64,000 bases of DNA from Flavobacterium zhairuonense (GCF_004352915.1 NZ_SJSY01000068.1:62001-126000), one strand, 5' to 3'. Counted from the first letter of the stretch, positions 35,389 through 44,941 are shown. The notes: generated by a model from the letters alone, not told the origin. Made by a program: numbers and translations.

Positions 35389-36255
35389 TTGAATAAAGAA
35401 ATCAAGATTATCGAATGTCCGCGAGATGCAATGCAAGGCATCAAGGATTTTATTCCAACAAAAAACAAGGCTACTTATATTCAAGCATTGCTTCGAGTAG
35501 GTTTTGATACTATTGATTTTGGAAGTTTTGTGTCTCCAAAAGCAATTCCGCAAATGCAGGATACAGCCGAAGTTTTGGCACAGCTTGACCTTTCGCAGAC
35601 TTCAAGCAAATTACTTTCAATAATTGCCAATACGCAAGGCGCTGCTCTAGCTTCAGAATTTGAAGCTATTCAATATTTAGGATTTCCTTTTTCAATATCT
35701 GAGAATTTTCAGATGCGTAATACACATAAAACAATCGCCGAATCTTTAATTACTTTAGAAGAAATTCTAAATATTGCTGATAAAAAAAATAAAGAAGTGG
35801 TCACCTATCTTTCAATGGGTTTTGGAAATCCATATGGAGATCCGTGGAACGTTGAAATAGTAGGCGAGTGGACCGAAAAATTGGCTGGAATGGGCGTTAA
35901 AATCCTTTCGCTTTCAGATACCGTAGGAAGTTCAACACCGGATGTTATAACGCATCTTTTCTCTAATTTGATTCCGAAATACTCTCATATTGAGTTTGGT
36001 GCACATTTACATACTACTCCAGAAACTTGGTTCGAAAAGATTGATGCTGCTGCAAAAGCAGGCTGTACGCGTTTTGATGGTGCAATTCAAGGATTTGGAG
36101 GCTGTCCTATGGCAACAGATAAGCTTACAGGAAATATGCCTACAGAAAAACTGGTTTCTTATTTTACTGCCAATAAAAAAATTACAGGATTAAATTCCTT
36201 AAGTTTTGAAAGTGCTTATAATGAAGCTTCAAAACTCTTTGGCAAGTTTCATTAA
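35389..36255 (+). CDS. Hydroxymethylglutaryl-CoA lyase
   Basis: A 288-residue TIM-barrel enzyme that cleaves HMG-CoA to acetyl-CoA and acetoacetate, the last step of leucine breakdown. IIECPRDAMQGI holds the catalytic Arg-Asp of the barrel, DTIDFGSFVSPKAIPQMQD matches the family, and GFGGCPMATDK contains the conserved loop Cys. The start is TTG at 35389; the frame has a stop just upstream and no ATG, and MNKEIKIIE fits the family N-terminus. Its role may link with the leucine-type dehydrogenase at 20.7 kb. It is a stand-alone gene after the palindrome array. Confidence 0.92.
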   Translation: MNKEIKIIECPRDAMQGIKDFIPTKNKATYIQALLRVGFDTIDFGSFVSPKAIPQMQDTAEVLAQLDLSQTSSKLLSIIANTQGAALASEFEAIQYLGFPFSISENFQMRNTHKTIAESLITLEEILNIADKKNKEVVTYLSMGFGNPYGDPWNVEIVGEWTEKLAGMGVKILSLSDTVGSSTPDVITHLFSNLIPKYSHIEFGAHLHTTPETWFEKIDAAAKAGCTRFDGAIQGFGGCPMATDKLTGNMPTEKLVSYFTANKKITGLNSLSFESAYNEASKLFGKFH

Positions 36256-36336
36256 AATAATTCTTATATTTACGTATCAAAGCAATAAAAGCAACAATCC
36301 CCAGTTGTTACTATTATTTTAAAAATTCTTTCATCC

Positions 36337-36894
36337 ATGAAACAGAATTGCATCAATAGTATCTTAAGGGTTTTCGCAATAGCAATCTTGTTCTGTTCAT
36401 GTTCAAGCGATTTAGATTTTGATCAGGTAAAAGATTTAAAACTTGAGCCTGTATATGTTGCCAATCTAGCCTATTTTGATGTTCCAGCAAATAAATTGAT
36501 AAACGACGGCGGTAATCAGATTGCGTATGATTCCCGATATTTTGATGTTTTTAAAAAACAGTTTATCCGAGATTATCTGTCAAAAGCCGAATTTGATATC
36601 GAAATTGAAAATACTATTCAGCGTGGTTTTGTTGTAAACATGTTGCTTCTCAATTCAAAAGATCAAATTCTTATTACTAAGACTTTCGCCGTGCCTGCAT
36701 ACACCGGCGGGACAAACGTTATTAAATATCCTACTGAAGTTTTTGAAAATCAAAGATTAGAACTTTTAAAGCAAACCGAGAGAATTGGTTTTATTGTCCT
36801 GATGACATCTGGAGCCCCGCTGGATGAAAACAGCTTAGGAAGCCTAAAGTTACGATCAAGTGCAACAGCTTATTTTGAAATCGAAGTAGAATGA
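36337..36894 (+). CDS. Lipoprotein of unknown function paired with a DUF5723 protein
   Basis: A 185-residue lipoprotein with lipobox FCSC (Cys22) followed by SSDLDFDQVKDLKLEP. The mature part is beta-rich (FDIEIENTIQRGFVVNMLLLN, ATAYFEIEVE). No family name can be assigned. The stop overlaps the ATG of the DUF5723 gene by four bases, so the two proteins are made together and may work together at the outer membrane. Confidence 0.8.
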   Translation: MKQNCINSILRVFAIAILFCSCSSDLDFDQVKDLKLEPVYVANLAYFDVPANKLINDGGNQIAYDSRYFDVFKKQFIRDYLSKAEFDIEIENTIQRGFVVNMLLLNSKDQILITKTFAVPAYTGGTNVIKYPTEVFENQRLELLKQTERIGFIVLMTSGAPLDENSLGSLKLRSSATAYFEIEVE

Positions 36895-38291
36895 GAGTAA
36901 AATTCTTAATTTTAGGACTGCTTTTTCAGCTTTTTTGTTTTTCTCAAAATAAGGAAGTGTTGTACAATTTCACATCAATTCCGCAATCCTCATTGGTAAA
37001 TCCTGGCGCGGATGTTTCGTATAAATATTATTTTGGATTTCCTGTATTGTCTGGAATTTCATTCAATGGAGGATCAAGCAGTTTTTCGGCTTATGATTTA
37101 TTTGCAAATAATGGAGTCGACTTTAATCAAAAGGTGCGGGATGTTGTCAACAAATCTTCGCGAAATGACAAAGTAGTTACCAATGAGCAACTGGAAGTGT
37201 TTTCTGGCGGTTTCAGAGTTGGAGGAAGAGAAAGCCGATCTTATGTTTCATTCGGTCTCTATCAGGAATTTGATTTTTTTATGTACATGCCCAAAGACTT
37301 GGCAATACTAGCTTTAGACGGAAACAAAAATTATATGGGGAAAGTTTTTCATCTGGATGATTTAAACGTCAAAGCCGAAGTTCTCTCTGTTTTTCATGTA
37401 GGATTTCACAAAAAAATGAACGACAAATTGGTGCTTGGTAGTCGTGCCAAAATTTATTCCAGTGGTGCAAATGCAACTTCTGTTCACAATTCTGGTTATA
37501 TATTTACTGCACAAGAACCTGGAACACCCAATCTTTATACCCAAATTATTTCGTCAAATTTAGAACTTAAGACATCTGGACTGGCTCCTTTTACGAAAGA
37601 TGAATACGACGGAAATATTGCAAGAGATATTGCTCATAACACTTTTTTCAACGGAAGTTTGGGTTTGGGATTAGATGCTGGAGTGACTTATTATCCGAAA
37701 GAAAATCTTCAGTTTACTGCCAGTATTATTGACCTCGGATTTGTAAATCAGTCAAAAGACATTGAAACACTTACCTATAAAGGCACTTATCAATATCAGG
37801 GAGCAAATCCAGATTTTACAAATCCAGATGATCCAGAAAATGTTTTTGATGAATTTAAGAAAGCAATTCCGCGAGACACATTATACAATAAGTATACAAC
37901 ATGGCGACCTACAAAATTATATACATCAGTTGAATATTCATTTGGCATGTCACGCTCAAATGCCGATTGTAATTGTATGGGGCAAGTTAAGGAACGTTAT
38001 AAAAATGCGGCAGGACTTCAGTTTTTTGCTATGACAGCCCCTAGAGAACCGCTCGTTGCCTTAACGGCTTTTTATAAGCGAAATATTTTTGAAAAATTAG
38101 ATTTAAAAGCGACTTACACATTCGATACATTTTCGAGTACCAATATTGGTTTCGGTCTTTCGGGAACAATTTGGAAACTTAATATTTATGCTTTAGTAAA
38201 TAATGTTTTAGAATATAAAGATATTTCAAAAGCTAGCAGCGCGGCATTTCAAGTCGGAATCAATTTTGTTTTTCAAGATTCAGAAGATTAA
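36891..38291 (+). CDS. DUF5723-family outer-membrane beta-barrel protein
   Basis: A 466-residue exported protein with an N-terminal signal (LFCFSQ) and repeated amphipathic strands (YVSFGLYQEFDFFMYMP, KLVLGSRAKIYSSGAN, LGLGLDAGVTYYP, FGLSGTIWKLNIYALVNNV), ending in FQVGINFVF, an outer-membrane barrel tail. The layout (NPGADVSYKYYFGFPVLSG near the start) fits DUF5723. Several families of this type were linked to gliding/type IX secretion, but no direct evidence is in the window. It is translationally coupled to the lipoprotein gene upstream. Confidence 0.85.
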   Translation: MRVKFLILGLLFQLFCFSQNKEVLYNFTSIPQSSLVNPGADVSYKYYFGFPVLSGISFNGGSSSFSAYDLFANNGVDFNQKVRDVVNKSSRNDKVVTNEQLEVFSGGFRVGGRESRSYVSFGLYQEFDFFMYMPKDLAILALDGNKNYMGKVFHLDDLNVKAEVLSVFHVGFHKKMNDKLVLGSRAKIYSSGANATSVHNSGYIFTAQEPGTPNLYTQIISSNLELKTSGLAPFTKDEYDGNIARDIAHNTFFNGSLGLGLDAGVTYYPKENLQFTASIIDLGFVNQSKDIETLTYKGTYQYQGANPDFTNPDDPENVFDEFKKAIPRDTLYNKYTTWRPTKLYTSVEYSFGMSRSNADCNCMGQVKERYKNAAGLQFFAMTAPREPLVALTAFYKRNIFEKLDLKATYTFDTFSSTNIGFGLSGTIWKLNIYALVNNVLEYKDISKASSAAFQVGINFVFQDSED

Positions 38292-38440
38292 ATATTAAAA
38301 AAAGAAATTCCAATAAAAAAAGAAATGAAGTGTAGCTTTTGGAATTTGGAACTTAGTTTTTGGAACATTAAATTCGTAAGATGATTCTTGTAAATGCAAT
38401 TTTATGAATTAGTTAGTACTCAAGTTAGCAATTTATTCAC

Positions 38441-38448
38441 TATATTTG
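38441..38448 (+). promoter_or_regulatory. -7 box of the guaB promoter
   Basis: TATATTTG matches TAnnTTTG and is 26 bases before the ATG at 38475. The long frame start at 38394 lies upstream of this box and is therefore excluded. Confidence 0.6.
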
Positions 38449-38474
38449 CACGCAATTCAACTAGAAATTGCACC

Positions 38475-39947
38475 ATGATAGCACACAACTCCAAGATTAT
38501 CGGCGAAGGTTTAACTTACGACGATGTATTATTAGTACCTAACTACTCGAATGTGCTTCCTCGCGAAGTGAGTATCAAATCAAAATTTTCAAGAAACATC
38601 ACATTAAATGTTCCAATTGTATCTGCAGCTATGGATACAGTTACGGAGAGCGCTATGGCTATTGCTATGGCACAAGAAGGCGGAATTGGTGTTTTACATA
38701 AAAATATGACTATCGAACAACAAGCAGGAAAAGTTCGAAAAGTAAAACGTGCAGAAGCTGGAATGATCATTGATCCAGTTACTTTGCCAATGACTTCGAC
38801 AATTGCTGATGCAAAAAACGCCATGAAAGAATTCGGAATTGGCGGTATTCCAATCGTTGACGAAAACAAAATCCTTAAAGGAATTGTAACTAATCGTGAC
38901 TTGCGTTTCGAAAAAAATGGTGCAAGACCAATCGCTGAGGTAATGACTAGCAAAAACTTAGTTACTGTTGCCGAAGGAACTTCATTAGAGCAAGCAGAAG
39001 TAGTCTTACAAGGTCATAAAATTGAAAAACTTCCGGTAGTAAACGCTAAAAACGAATTAGTTGGCTTAATCACTTTCAGAGATATTACAAAACTGACTCA
39101 AAAACCAATCGCAAATAAAGATTCTTTTGGGCGTTTGAGAGTTGCGGCTGCTATTGGAGTTACTGGAGATGCAGTTTTAAGAGCTGAAGCTTTAGTAAAC
39201 GCTGGTGTAGATGCAATTATTATCGATACAGCACACGGACATACAGAAGGTGTGGTAAACACTTTAAAAGAAGTAAAATCAAAATTCCCTCAAATAGATG
39301 TAATTGTTGGAAACATTGCTACTCCAGAAGCTGCTAAATATTTAGTGGAAAATGGTGCTGATGGTGTAAAAGTAGGAATCGGACCTGGTTCTATTTGTAC
39401 TACACGTATCGTTGCAGGTGTTGGTTTTCCTCAATTTTCAGCAGTTTTAGAAGTTGCGGCTGCTATCAAAGGAACTGGAGTTCCAGTAATTGCTGATGGT
39501 GGAATTCGTTATACAGGAGATATTCCTAAAGCAATCGCTGCAGGTGCTGACTGCGTAATGTTAGGTTCATTATTAGCAGGAACAAAAGAATCCCCAGGTG
39601 AAACTATCATTTTTGAAGGAAGAAAATTCAAATCTTATCGCGGAATGGGTTCTGTTGAAGCAATGCAAACAGGATCTAAAGACCGTTATTTCCAAGATGT
39701 TGAAGACGACGTTAAAAAATTAGTTCCAGAAGGAATCGTTGGACGTGTTCCTTACAAAGGTGAATTGAACGAAAGTATGCTTCAATTTATTGGTGGTCTT
39801 CGTGCAGGTATGGGATACTGTGGTTCAAAAGATATTCCTACTTTGCAAGAAACTGGGCGTTTTGTTAGAATTACTTCTAGCGGAATTACTGAAAGCCACC
39901 CACACAACGTAACTATTACAAAAGAAGCTCCAAATTATTCTAGATAA
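38475..39947 (+). CDS. guaB: Inosine-5'-monophosphate dehydrogenase
   Basis: A 490-residue enzyme that converts IMP to XMP with NAD+, the first step to GMP. The TIM barrel is interrupted at about residues 95-205 by two CBS domains ([21 protein letters not shown] and ITFRDITKL). The active-site loop [15 protein letters not shown] contains the catalytic Cys, and [12 protein letters not shown] is the flap. The ATG at 38475 gives [20 protein letters not shown], the usual N-terminus. It has its own promoter and a terminator shared with the convergent gene. Confidence 0.97.
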   Translation: MIAHNSKIIGEGLTYDDVLLVPNYSNVLPREVSIKSKFSRNITLNVPIVSAAMDTVTESAMAIAMAQEGGIGVLHKNMTIEQQAGKVRKVKRAEAGMIIDPVTLPMTSTIADAKNAMKEFGIGGIPIVDENKILKGIVTNRDLRFEKNGARPIAEVMTSKNLVTVAEGTSLEQAEVVLQGHKIEKLPVVNAKNELVGLITFRDITKLTQKPIANKDSFGRLRVAAAIGVTGDAVLRAEALVNAGVDAIIIDTAHGHTEGVVNTLKEVKSKFPQIDVIVGNIATPEAAKYLVENGADGVKVGIGPGSICTTRIVAGVGFPQFSAVLEVAAAIKGTGVPVIADGGIRYTGDIPKAIAAGADCVMLGSLLAGTKESPGETIIFEGRKFKSYRGMGSVEAMQTGSKDRYFQDVEDDVKKLVPEGIVGRVPYKGELNESMLQFIGGLRAGMGYCGSKDIPTLQETGRFVRITSSGITESHPHNVTITKEAPNYSR

Positions 39948-39969
39948 TTTTAGTTTTCATTATAAAACA

Positions 39970-40003
39970 AAAGGCGTAAGAAATAAATCTTACGCCTTTT
40001 TTT
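39970..40003. terminator. Bidirectional terminator between guaB and the minus-strand gene
   Basis: AAAGGCGTAAGA (39970-39981) pairs with TCTTACGCCTTT (39988-39999), then a T run that overlaps the stop codon of the minus-strand gene. Confidence 0.85.
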
Positions 40004-40832
40004 ATTTTTTTGAAATTTTGCAAATTTGTTTGAAATCACTTTTTGATTTCAATTGCAAAGAAAAATCAGTGTGTTTCAGGCCGAGACTAAATTCCATGTC
40101 TAAATTATTTTCAACCATAAAATGATTTGGAATGTCATAAATCAAATTTCCTTTTCCTTTTCCATTTCCATTTGTTTCAAATCTGTTGTCTGACATTTTC
40201 ATTGTGTATGTTTGCACAATATCAAAATAAGCATTTTTTGAATCCATGCTTTTTAAGGTGTAATTTGTAGTAATCACCATTTCAAAGTTGATTCCGGCAA
40301 TCGGTATGACTAGCGGATTATCTTGACTGAATGATTCTCCAATTTTTAGTTTTTTCTGTGGCAAAAGTAGTTGCGAAAAGGTACTTTGAACCATTTGGAA
40401 AACCGTATTTTTTAGGTTTTCTTCCATGCCTTTGGCAACAATAGAATCCATTTTAGGCATTGTAGTTAAAGAAGCTTTTCCATACAATAGAGTGCCACTC
40501 GGAATTATGGTTTTTCCATTTGCATCATAAGATTTTAGGTATTCGATAGTAATCGGAAAATTTCCATCAGGACCAGTTTTTCCAGTTTTAGAGACCGTCT
40601 CGACATTAAAAGTGTTTTTTATTTTCGTTGGATTTTCAGTTCCGTTTTTTTGTAATACTTCTAGAAATTTTTCTGATCCTGAATAAGCAATTTCATAATC
40701 TGAGGAATTACTTGTGTTTTGGTTATAGATGGTTTCTGGCGCATAACCTGCTTTGAAATCTAAAACTTGATTAGATTGTCCATAATTTAAAGCTGTTGTA
40801 CAAATAAAAAGGAAAAGGAATATTTTTTTCAT
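40002..40832 (-). CDS. Exported protein of unknown function (DUF6263-like)
   Basis: A 276-residue protein with a signal peptide ending near LNYGQ. It is beta-rich (FPITIEYLKSYDANGKTI, FEMVITTNYTLKSMDSKNAYF, FMVENNLDMEFSLG). The pattern of strands and length recall the Bacteroidota DUF6263 proteins, but this is a weak match from memory. No membrane helix beyond the signal is seen, so it should be periplasmic or secreted. It has no obvious partner; the Tet(X)-like gene lies 58 bases upstream on the same strand. Confidence 0.7.
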   Translation of the reverse strand: MKKIFLFLFICTTALNYGQSNQVLDFKAGYAPETIYNQNTSNSSDYEIAYSGSEKFLEVLQKNGTENPTKIKNTFNVETVSKTGKTGPDGNFPITIEYLKSYDANGKTIIPSGTLLYGKASLTTMPKMDSIVAKGMEENLKNTVFQMVQSTFSQLLLPQKKLKIGESFSQDNPLVIPIAGINFEMVITTNYTLKSMDSKNAYFDIVQTYTMKMSDNRFETNGNGKGKGNLIYDIPNHFMVENNLDMEFSLGLKHTDFSLQLKSKSDFKQICKISKK

Positions 40833-40890
40833 GGTCGTTTTTTATGCAGTTTTTTCTGCTTATTCAAAACGAAAATATGAAATTAAAACT

Positions 40891-42033
40891 TTACTCAACT
40901 CTACTACCTAAAATATCTTCTGCAGTTATGTCAGAATGTAGTAAATCTTCCATCTTTTTAGTCATTCGTTGTGCTTCTAGAGCATAGCCAAACATTTTTT
41001 TCTCATAATCTGCAATAGCGTCGTCAATTGTTTCAAATTTTCCGTTGGTCAGGTTTTCGGTTAAATGAAAAGCATCGTATAATCCCATATTCACGCCTTC
41101 GCCAGCAAACGGAGGCATTAAATGTGCGGCATCTCCAACTAATGTAATATTTGAATGTGATTTCCAAGATTCTTCTAAAGAAAATAATCGTAAAGGCAAT
41201 CCAGAGAATTCTGTAGAAACTGAAAAGAATTTTTTGTAATCTTCACCCCAGTTTTTAAACATTTCATTTAGAAAAGAAATAACAGCTTTGTCATCTTCAA
41301 AATTGATTCCGTTGTTTAAAATCCAATCTTCATCAGCTTTAAAAGAAACTCCAAAATGCACAGAACCATCACCCATAGTATGTGTATAGAACATTTTTTG
41401 TTCGCCCATTGCCATGACATTTCCATTTCCGTATTTCGGTTTGAATTCTGGATAATCTTGTTCTGGATTTACAATTTCTCCCTGAATAATATAAGTTCCA
41501 GAAAGTTGAGGTTCTTGATCGCTTACAAATTTTCTAGCGTTTGAACGCCCGCCGTTGGCAACAATTACAAAATCTGCAGCCGTTATTTTACCATTTTTAA
41601 ATTCTAAAATATACTGATTTTCAGATTTATCAATGTTGATTAATTGGCTGTCCCAAACCACTGTGTCTTCTTGAAGATTTTCAAGCATGATTTTTCGTAA
41701 ATCGTTGCGATCAATTTCAGGACGTGAAAAAGCATTGGTTTCATCTGGCATTTCATCTGAAGTGATATTTCCGTCTATATCAGCCATTTTTTCCCCGGTT
41801 GGACGAGCATATTTGTAGAATTCATCCATTAATGCCGCTTTCTGAATTGCATATTGTCCTGAATCCGAATGAATGTCAAGAGTTCCTCCAGAAGTTCTCG
41901 CTTGTGCATTAATGTCTCTTTCATAAACTTTTACGTCAGCACCATTAATTTGTAAAATTCGAGCTGTTGTAAGTCCGACAGGGCCACCACCAATAATGGC
42001 AATTTTTTTATTTTGTATAAGTGAAGTTTTCAT
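40891..42033 (-). CDS. FAD-dependent monooxygenase closely resembling Tet(X)
   Basis: A 380-residue flavoprotein with the layout of Tet(X), which inactivates tetracyclines by 11a-hydroxylation. The FAD motif IAIIGGGPVGLTTA is near residues 11-24, GGTLDIHSDSGQ follows, EIDRNDLRKIMLENL matches, and VGDAAHLMPPFAGEGVN gives the GD flavin site near residue 300. Residues matching Tet(X) substrate contacts Gln192, His234 and Gly236 are present (IIQGEI, SVHFGVS), but Tet(X) Arg213 is replaced (GNGNVMA). The ATG at 42033 is chosen because the longer frame starts near the promoter. Tetracycline activity is not shown. Confidence 0.88.
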   Translation of the reverse strand: MKTSLIQNKKIAIIGGGPVGLTTARILQINGADVKVYERDINAQARTSGGTLDIHSDSGQYAIQKAALMDEFYKYARPTGEKMADIDGNITSDEMPDETNAFSRPEIDRNDLRKIMLENLQEDTVVWDSQLINIDKSENQYILEFKNGKITAADFVIVANGGRSNARKFVSDQEPQLSGTYIIQGEIVNPEQDYPEFKPKYGNGNVMAMGEQKMFYTHTMGDGSVHFGVSFKADEDWILNNGINFEDDKAVISFLNEMFKNWGEDYKKFFSVSTEFSGLPLRLFSLEESWKSHSNITLVGDAAHLMPPFAGEGVNMGLYDAFHLTENLTNGKFETIDDAIADYEKKMFGYALEAQRMTKKMEDLLHSDITAEDILGSRVE

Positions 42034-42100
42034 TTTATCAATAAGATTTAATTCGTAATAAAAAATTTGCTTGAATACTATCAAGTTGAATAATTCGATG

Positions 42101-42138
42101 CAAAGATATAATAATAAATGAATGTTTATTCATTTATT
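42101..42138 (-). promoter_or_regulatory. Promoter with a TetR-type operator for the Tet(X)-like gene
   Basis: The minus strand has the -7 box TATCTTTG at 42101-42108. Directly upstream, 42113-42138, is a perfect palindrome with 11-base arms (AATAAATGAAT and its complement) around GTTT. Its place between the -33 and -7 regions is that of a repressor operator; the shape is typical of TetR/AcrR regulators. No TetR-family gene lies in the window. Confidence 0.7.
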
Positions 42139-42216
42139 GTAAAAAAATGGAAATTTACTTGTTGAGATGTTTTAATAATACGTTTGAAATGACATACCAA
42201 ACAAAATGAATTTTAA

Positions 42217-42251
42217 ATAAGAAAGACCGCAACTTAAGCGGTCTTTCTTAT
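42217..42251 (-). terminator. Terminator after the L,D-transpeptidase gene
   Basis: ATAAGAAAGACCGC (42217-42230) pairs perfectly with its complement at 42238-42251 around a seven-base loop, 20 bases past the stop. Confidence 0.85.
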
Positions 42252-42270
42252 CTGATAGGTATATGATATT

Positions 42271-43155
42271 TTAAAGTGTTTCTGTATGCTCAGATTCTCT
42301 AAGTTTTTGATTTTCTAATATTTGAGACAAAAAAGGCTTGGTTTGATTTTCAATTTCATTTTCTGAAATATTTAATGTTTTTGGATCTGAAGCCATTTTT
42401 AGCCAAGGTTTTGGTCCATCAAAATCATAACTTCCAAAAACAACCACGGGAGTTCCTTTAACTTTTACGTTTTCTTTGTCTTTTAGAATCCATTCATCGG
42501 CAAATTTGTAAAGAAATTTAGCATCTTTTTCTTGAAGTCTTAAGCAGGAATGAGAAGCTGGGTATCCAGGTAGTTCATATTCATGAAAACCAACTCCAAG
42601 TTTATTTTCGATATTGAAATTCCATTTTAAATCCCACTCGTCGTTGAATGTGCTTGTAGTTTGTTCGGCTTTCCAATTCGTGAAAAATAATCCAGTTGGA
42701 GTAGGATCTTTTTTTCTTCCCATACTCGTTGGACCAGTACGAACTAATTCGCCGTATTCATATGCACCAAAAGTTTGAGTAGGATAGGAGAAAATAATGA
42801 TTTTAGACACATCTTCTAAAGCAGAAACATGAAGTGGAAATGGCATATAATAAACCAAATCTCCACTAAAATCTGCCGGAACTATAACCGAATCCAGTTT
42901 TTTAAAATTTGCTTTATCAGTTCGATTTAAAGCATAAACAAGATCCATTTTAGTGCTGTCAGCTTCATTTGCTTTTAGCCATTCTTTTGTATTTTGAATT
43001 TGATAAGAAACAGATGATTCGGGTTTTTTATATTCAATTACTTTTCTTTCTTTTTTATTTTCAGATAAATGTGTGGTTTCACTTTTTTTACAAGAACCTA
43101 GTAAAATTAACATCAATATAAGCGAGGCATTTGCTGTATAATATAACTTTTTCAT
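42271..43155 (-). CDS. L,D-transpeptidase lipoprotein
   Basis: A 294-residue protein of the ErfK/YbiS/YcfS/YnhG family. The ATG at 43155 gives a signal peptide with lipobox LGSC; the longer frame upstream lacks one. The catalytic motif is PASHSCLRLQEKDA, with SHSC in place of the usual SHGC. A membrane-anchored L,D-transpeptidase crosslinks peptidoglycan stem peptides or attaches proteins to them in the periplasm. It lies on the same strand as the acyltransferase gene, 130 bases downstream of it. Confidence 0.9.
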   Translation of the reverse strand: MKKLYYTANASLILMLILLGSCKKSETTHLSENKKERKVIEYKKPESSVSYQIQNTKEWLKANEADSTKMDLVYALNRTDKANFKKLDSVIVPADFSGDLVYYMPFPLHVSALEDVSKIIIFSYPTQTFGAYEYGELVRTGPTSMGRKKDPTPTGLFFTNWKAEQTTSTFNDEWDLKWNFNIENKLGVGFHEYELPGYPASHSCLRLQEKDAKFLYKFADEWILKDKENVKVKGTPVVVFGSYDFDGPKPWLKMASDPKTLNISENEIENQTKPFLSQILENQKLRESEHTETL

Positions 43156-43285
43156 AGCGAGTAATTTTATGAAAATAAAGTTATAAATAGAATTGGATAA
43201 ATGCGTTACACAATTTTTTGAATTGGTTTCGGGATTTACATTTTGTTTGATATAAATTTGAAATGTATATGAAATCATTAATACA

Positions 43286-44260
43286 TTACATTCCGAATAT
43301 ATACTTTTTGAAAAAATTGACCTTGATTAATATTTTGTAGGAAATAATAAATATAATTTCAAGGATAATTGTTAGAAGGTAAAATTTGAATAAAGATTCG
43401 GTTCCTATTAAATACTTAGAAATTAAGATTGGTAAAAAATGCCATAGGTAGATGCCTAAGGAGTTTGTTCCCAGCCACTGAATAGATTTAGATTCAAACA
43501 AGGAATTTGTCGTGGCAAGTTTTAATGAAAGATTCAAAATTAAAAGATTCAGTATGAAGAAATTTAAAATTGATAAAATCGCATTGTAATTGTAAAATAA
43601 ATAAATAACAAGACCTAGAGAAATCACGGGTGCTACAATTTCAATTAACCTTGGTTTCTCAGCAATTTTGTTTCTATAGCTAATTCCAATTAGGAAAAAT
43701 AAAATAAAATAGGGTCTGAAAGTATGAATGATATTCGATAAGATTTCATTCAAAAAAGGAATTTTTGTATAGAGAAACGGATATTTATACAAAATCAAAA
43801 AAACTATGGATAGTAAAAAGCCTAACAATAAAATAATATTGAAATTTGTAAAGAATTTTTTTAAAAGCCATGTTAATAGTATCCAGCTTAAAAAGCCCGG
43901 AATAAACCATAAATGGTATAAAGGATGAAGGATAAAGTTTTTAAATTTTGTGACAGAAAATAAATTTGTTCTTGTAATGCAGGATATTACATAATAGGAT
44001 ATTATGGCAATACTCCAAGGCAGTATTATTCTAAAAAGATATTTTTTAAAGCGCCCTCTCAGGTTTAATTTTGAAATTTTATCAATATTTAGAAGATATC
44101 CGGTTATTCCAATAAAGAGCGGCATATGAAAACTGTAAATTAAAGTTCGCCAAATTGATTCGTCTAACCCTCCCTGAATCACGTGGCCCGTTATCACTAG
44201 TATAATTAGTATTCCTTTTAGTAAATCAATGTTTTTGACTCTTGTATTTGTTTCTCCCAC
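43286..44260 (-). CDS. Acyltransferase 3 family membrane protein
   Basis: A 324-residue protein with about ten transmembrane helices. The N-terminus NIDLLKGILIILVITGHVIQGG is the acyltransferase 3 start, with the conserved His in helix 1 and a FHMPLFIGITGYLL second helix. Such proteins acylate exported sugars or lipids at the inner membrane. The acceptor is unknown. It starts 44 bases after the NudK stop. Confidence 0.88.
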   Translation of the reverse strand: MGETNTRVKNIDLLKGILIILVITGHVIQGGLDESIWRTLIYSFHMPLFIGITGYLLNIDKISKLNLRGRFKKYLFRIILPWSIAIISYYVISCITRTNLFSVTKFKNFILHPLYHLWFIPGFLSWILLTWLLKKFFTNFNIILLLGFLLSIVFLILYKYPFLYTKIPFLNEILSNIIHTFRPYFILFFLIGISYRNKIAEKPRLIEIVAPVISLGLVIYLFYNYNAILSILNFFILNLLILNLSLKLATTNSLFESKSIQWLGTNSLGIYLWHFLPILISKYLIGTESLFKFYLLTIILEIIFIISYKILIKVNFFKKYIFGM

Positions 44261-44304
44261 TATGATGAGTTTTTATTGAGGCTTAATAGGCTTATATGAA
44301 TTGT

Positions 44305-44886
44305 TTAAATTAATCCTTTTATTTTAGCATGTTGCAACAAAATAATAGTTTTCGCATCGACAATTTCGCCAGTTTCAATCATTGCATACGCTTCATCAAA
44401 AGTATATTCTAAAACCTCAATATTTTCCTGTTCAGAAGCTAATCCTCCACCTTCGCTTACTTTCATGCTTTCATCATATTCTCCAAGAAAAAGATATAAA
44501 ATTTCAGTTACAGCACCGGGCGACATATAGGTTTGAGTTACTTTTTGAACTTTGTTAATTCGGTAGCCGGTTTCCTCTTCTGTTTCTCGAATGATGCATT
44601 CCTCAGGATTATCTTCATCTAAAAGTCCTGCGCAAACTTCGATCATCATTCCTGTTTTGTTTCCGTTTAGAAAACTTGGCAATCGAAATTGGCGTGTTAA
44701 GATAACTGTTTTTTTGGTTGAATTATAAAGCAGAATTCCAGCTCCGTTTCCACGATCATATACTTCGCGCGTGTGTGTTTGAGGTGCTTCATTTTCATTC
44801 TGATAACTAAACGTAACTTTGTTTAAAATATACCAATTGTCTGATAATAACTTCGTTTCCCTAATTTTGATTTCTGGATTTTTCAT
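44305..44886 (-). CDS. nudK: GDP-mannose pyrophosphatase-like Nudix hydrolase
   Basis: A 193-residue Nudix enzyme. The Nudix box is GLLDEDNPEECIIRETEEET, with Asp at the first Glu position, as in E. coli NudK. RREVYDRGNGAGILLYN-like strands (here REVYDRGNGAGILLYN) and PSFLNG near residue 75 also match NudK. It hydrolyses GDP-mannose to GMP and mannose-1-phosphate in the cytoplasm, or a related nucleotide sugar. A hairpin terminator from purA lies 19 bases beyond its start on the far side. Confidence 0.88.
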   Translation of the reverse strand: MKNPEIKIRETKLLSDNWYILNKVTFSYQNENEAPQTHTREVYDRGNGAGILLYNSTKKTVILTRQFRLPSFLNGNKTGMMIEVCAGLLDEDNPEECIIRETEEETGYRINKVQKVTQTYMSPGAVTEILYLFLGEYDESMKVSEGGGLASEQENIEVLEYTFDEAYAMIETGEIVDAKTIILLQHAKIKGLI

Positions 44887-44909
44887 AAGGCGAATAATTT
44901 TGTATAAAA

Positions 44910-44934
44910 AAACGCTCTGATTATCAGAGCGTTT
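44910..44934 (-). terminator. Terminator after purA
   Basis: AAACGCTCTGA (44910-44920) pairs with TCAGAGCGTTT (44924-44934) with a three-base loop; the minus strand continues in a T run. It lies seven bases beyond the purA stop. Confidence 0.88.
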
Positions 44935-44941
44935 AAATGTA

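Noticed and set aside
38394..38474. Upstream extension of GuaB by 27 codons
   Set aside because: The extension contains the -7 box TATATTTG and the first conserved GuaB residues begin at 38475.
38543..38953. A 136-codon minus-strand frame opposite guaB
   Set aside because: It is an antisense shadow of the well-supported guaB gene.
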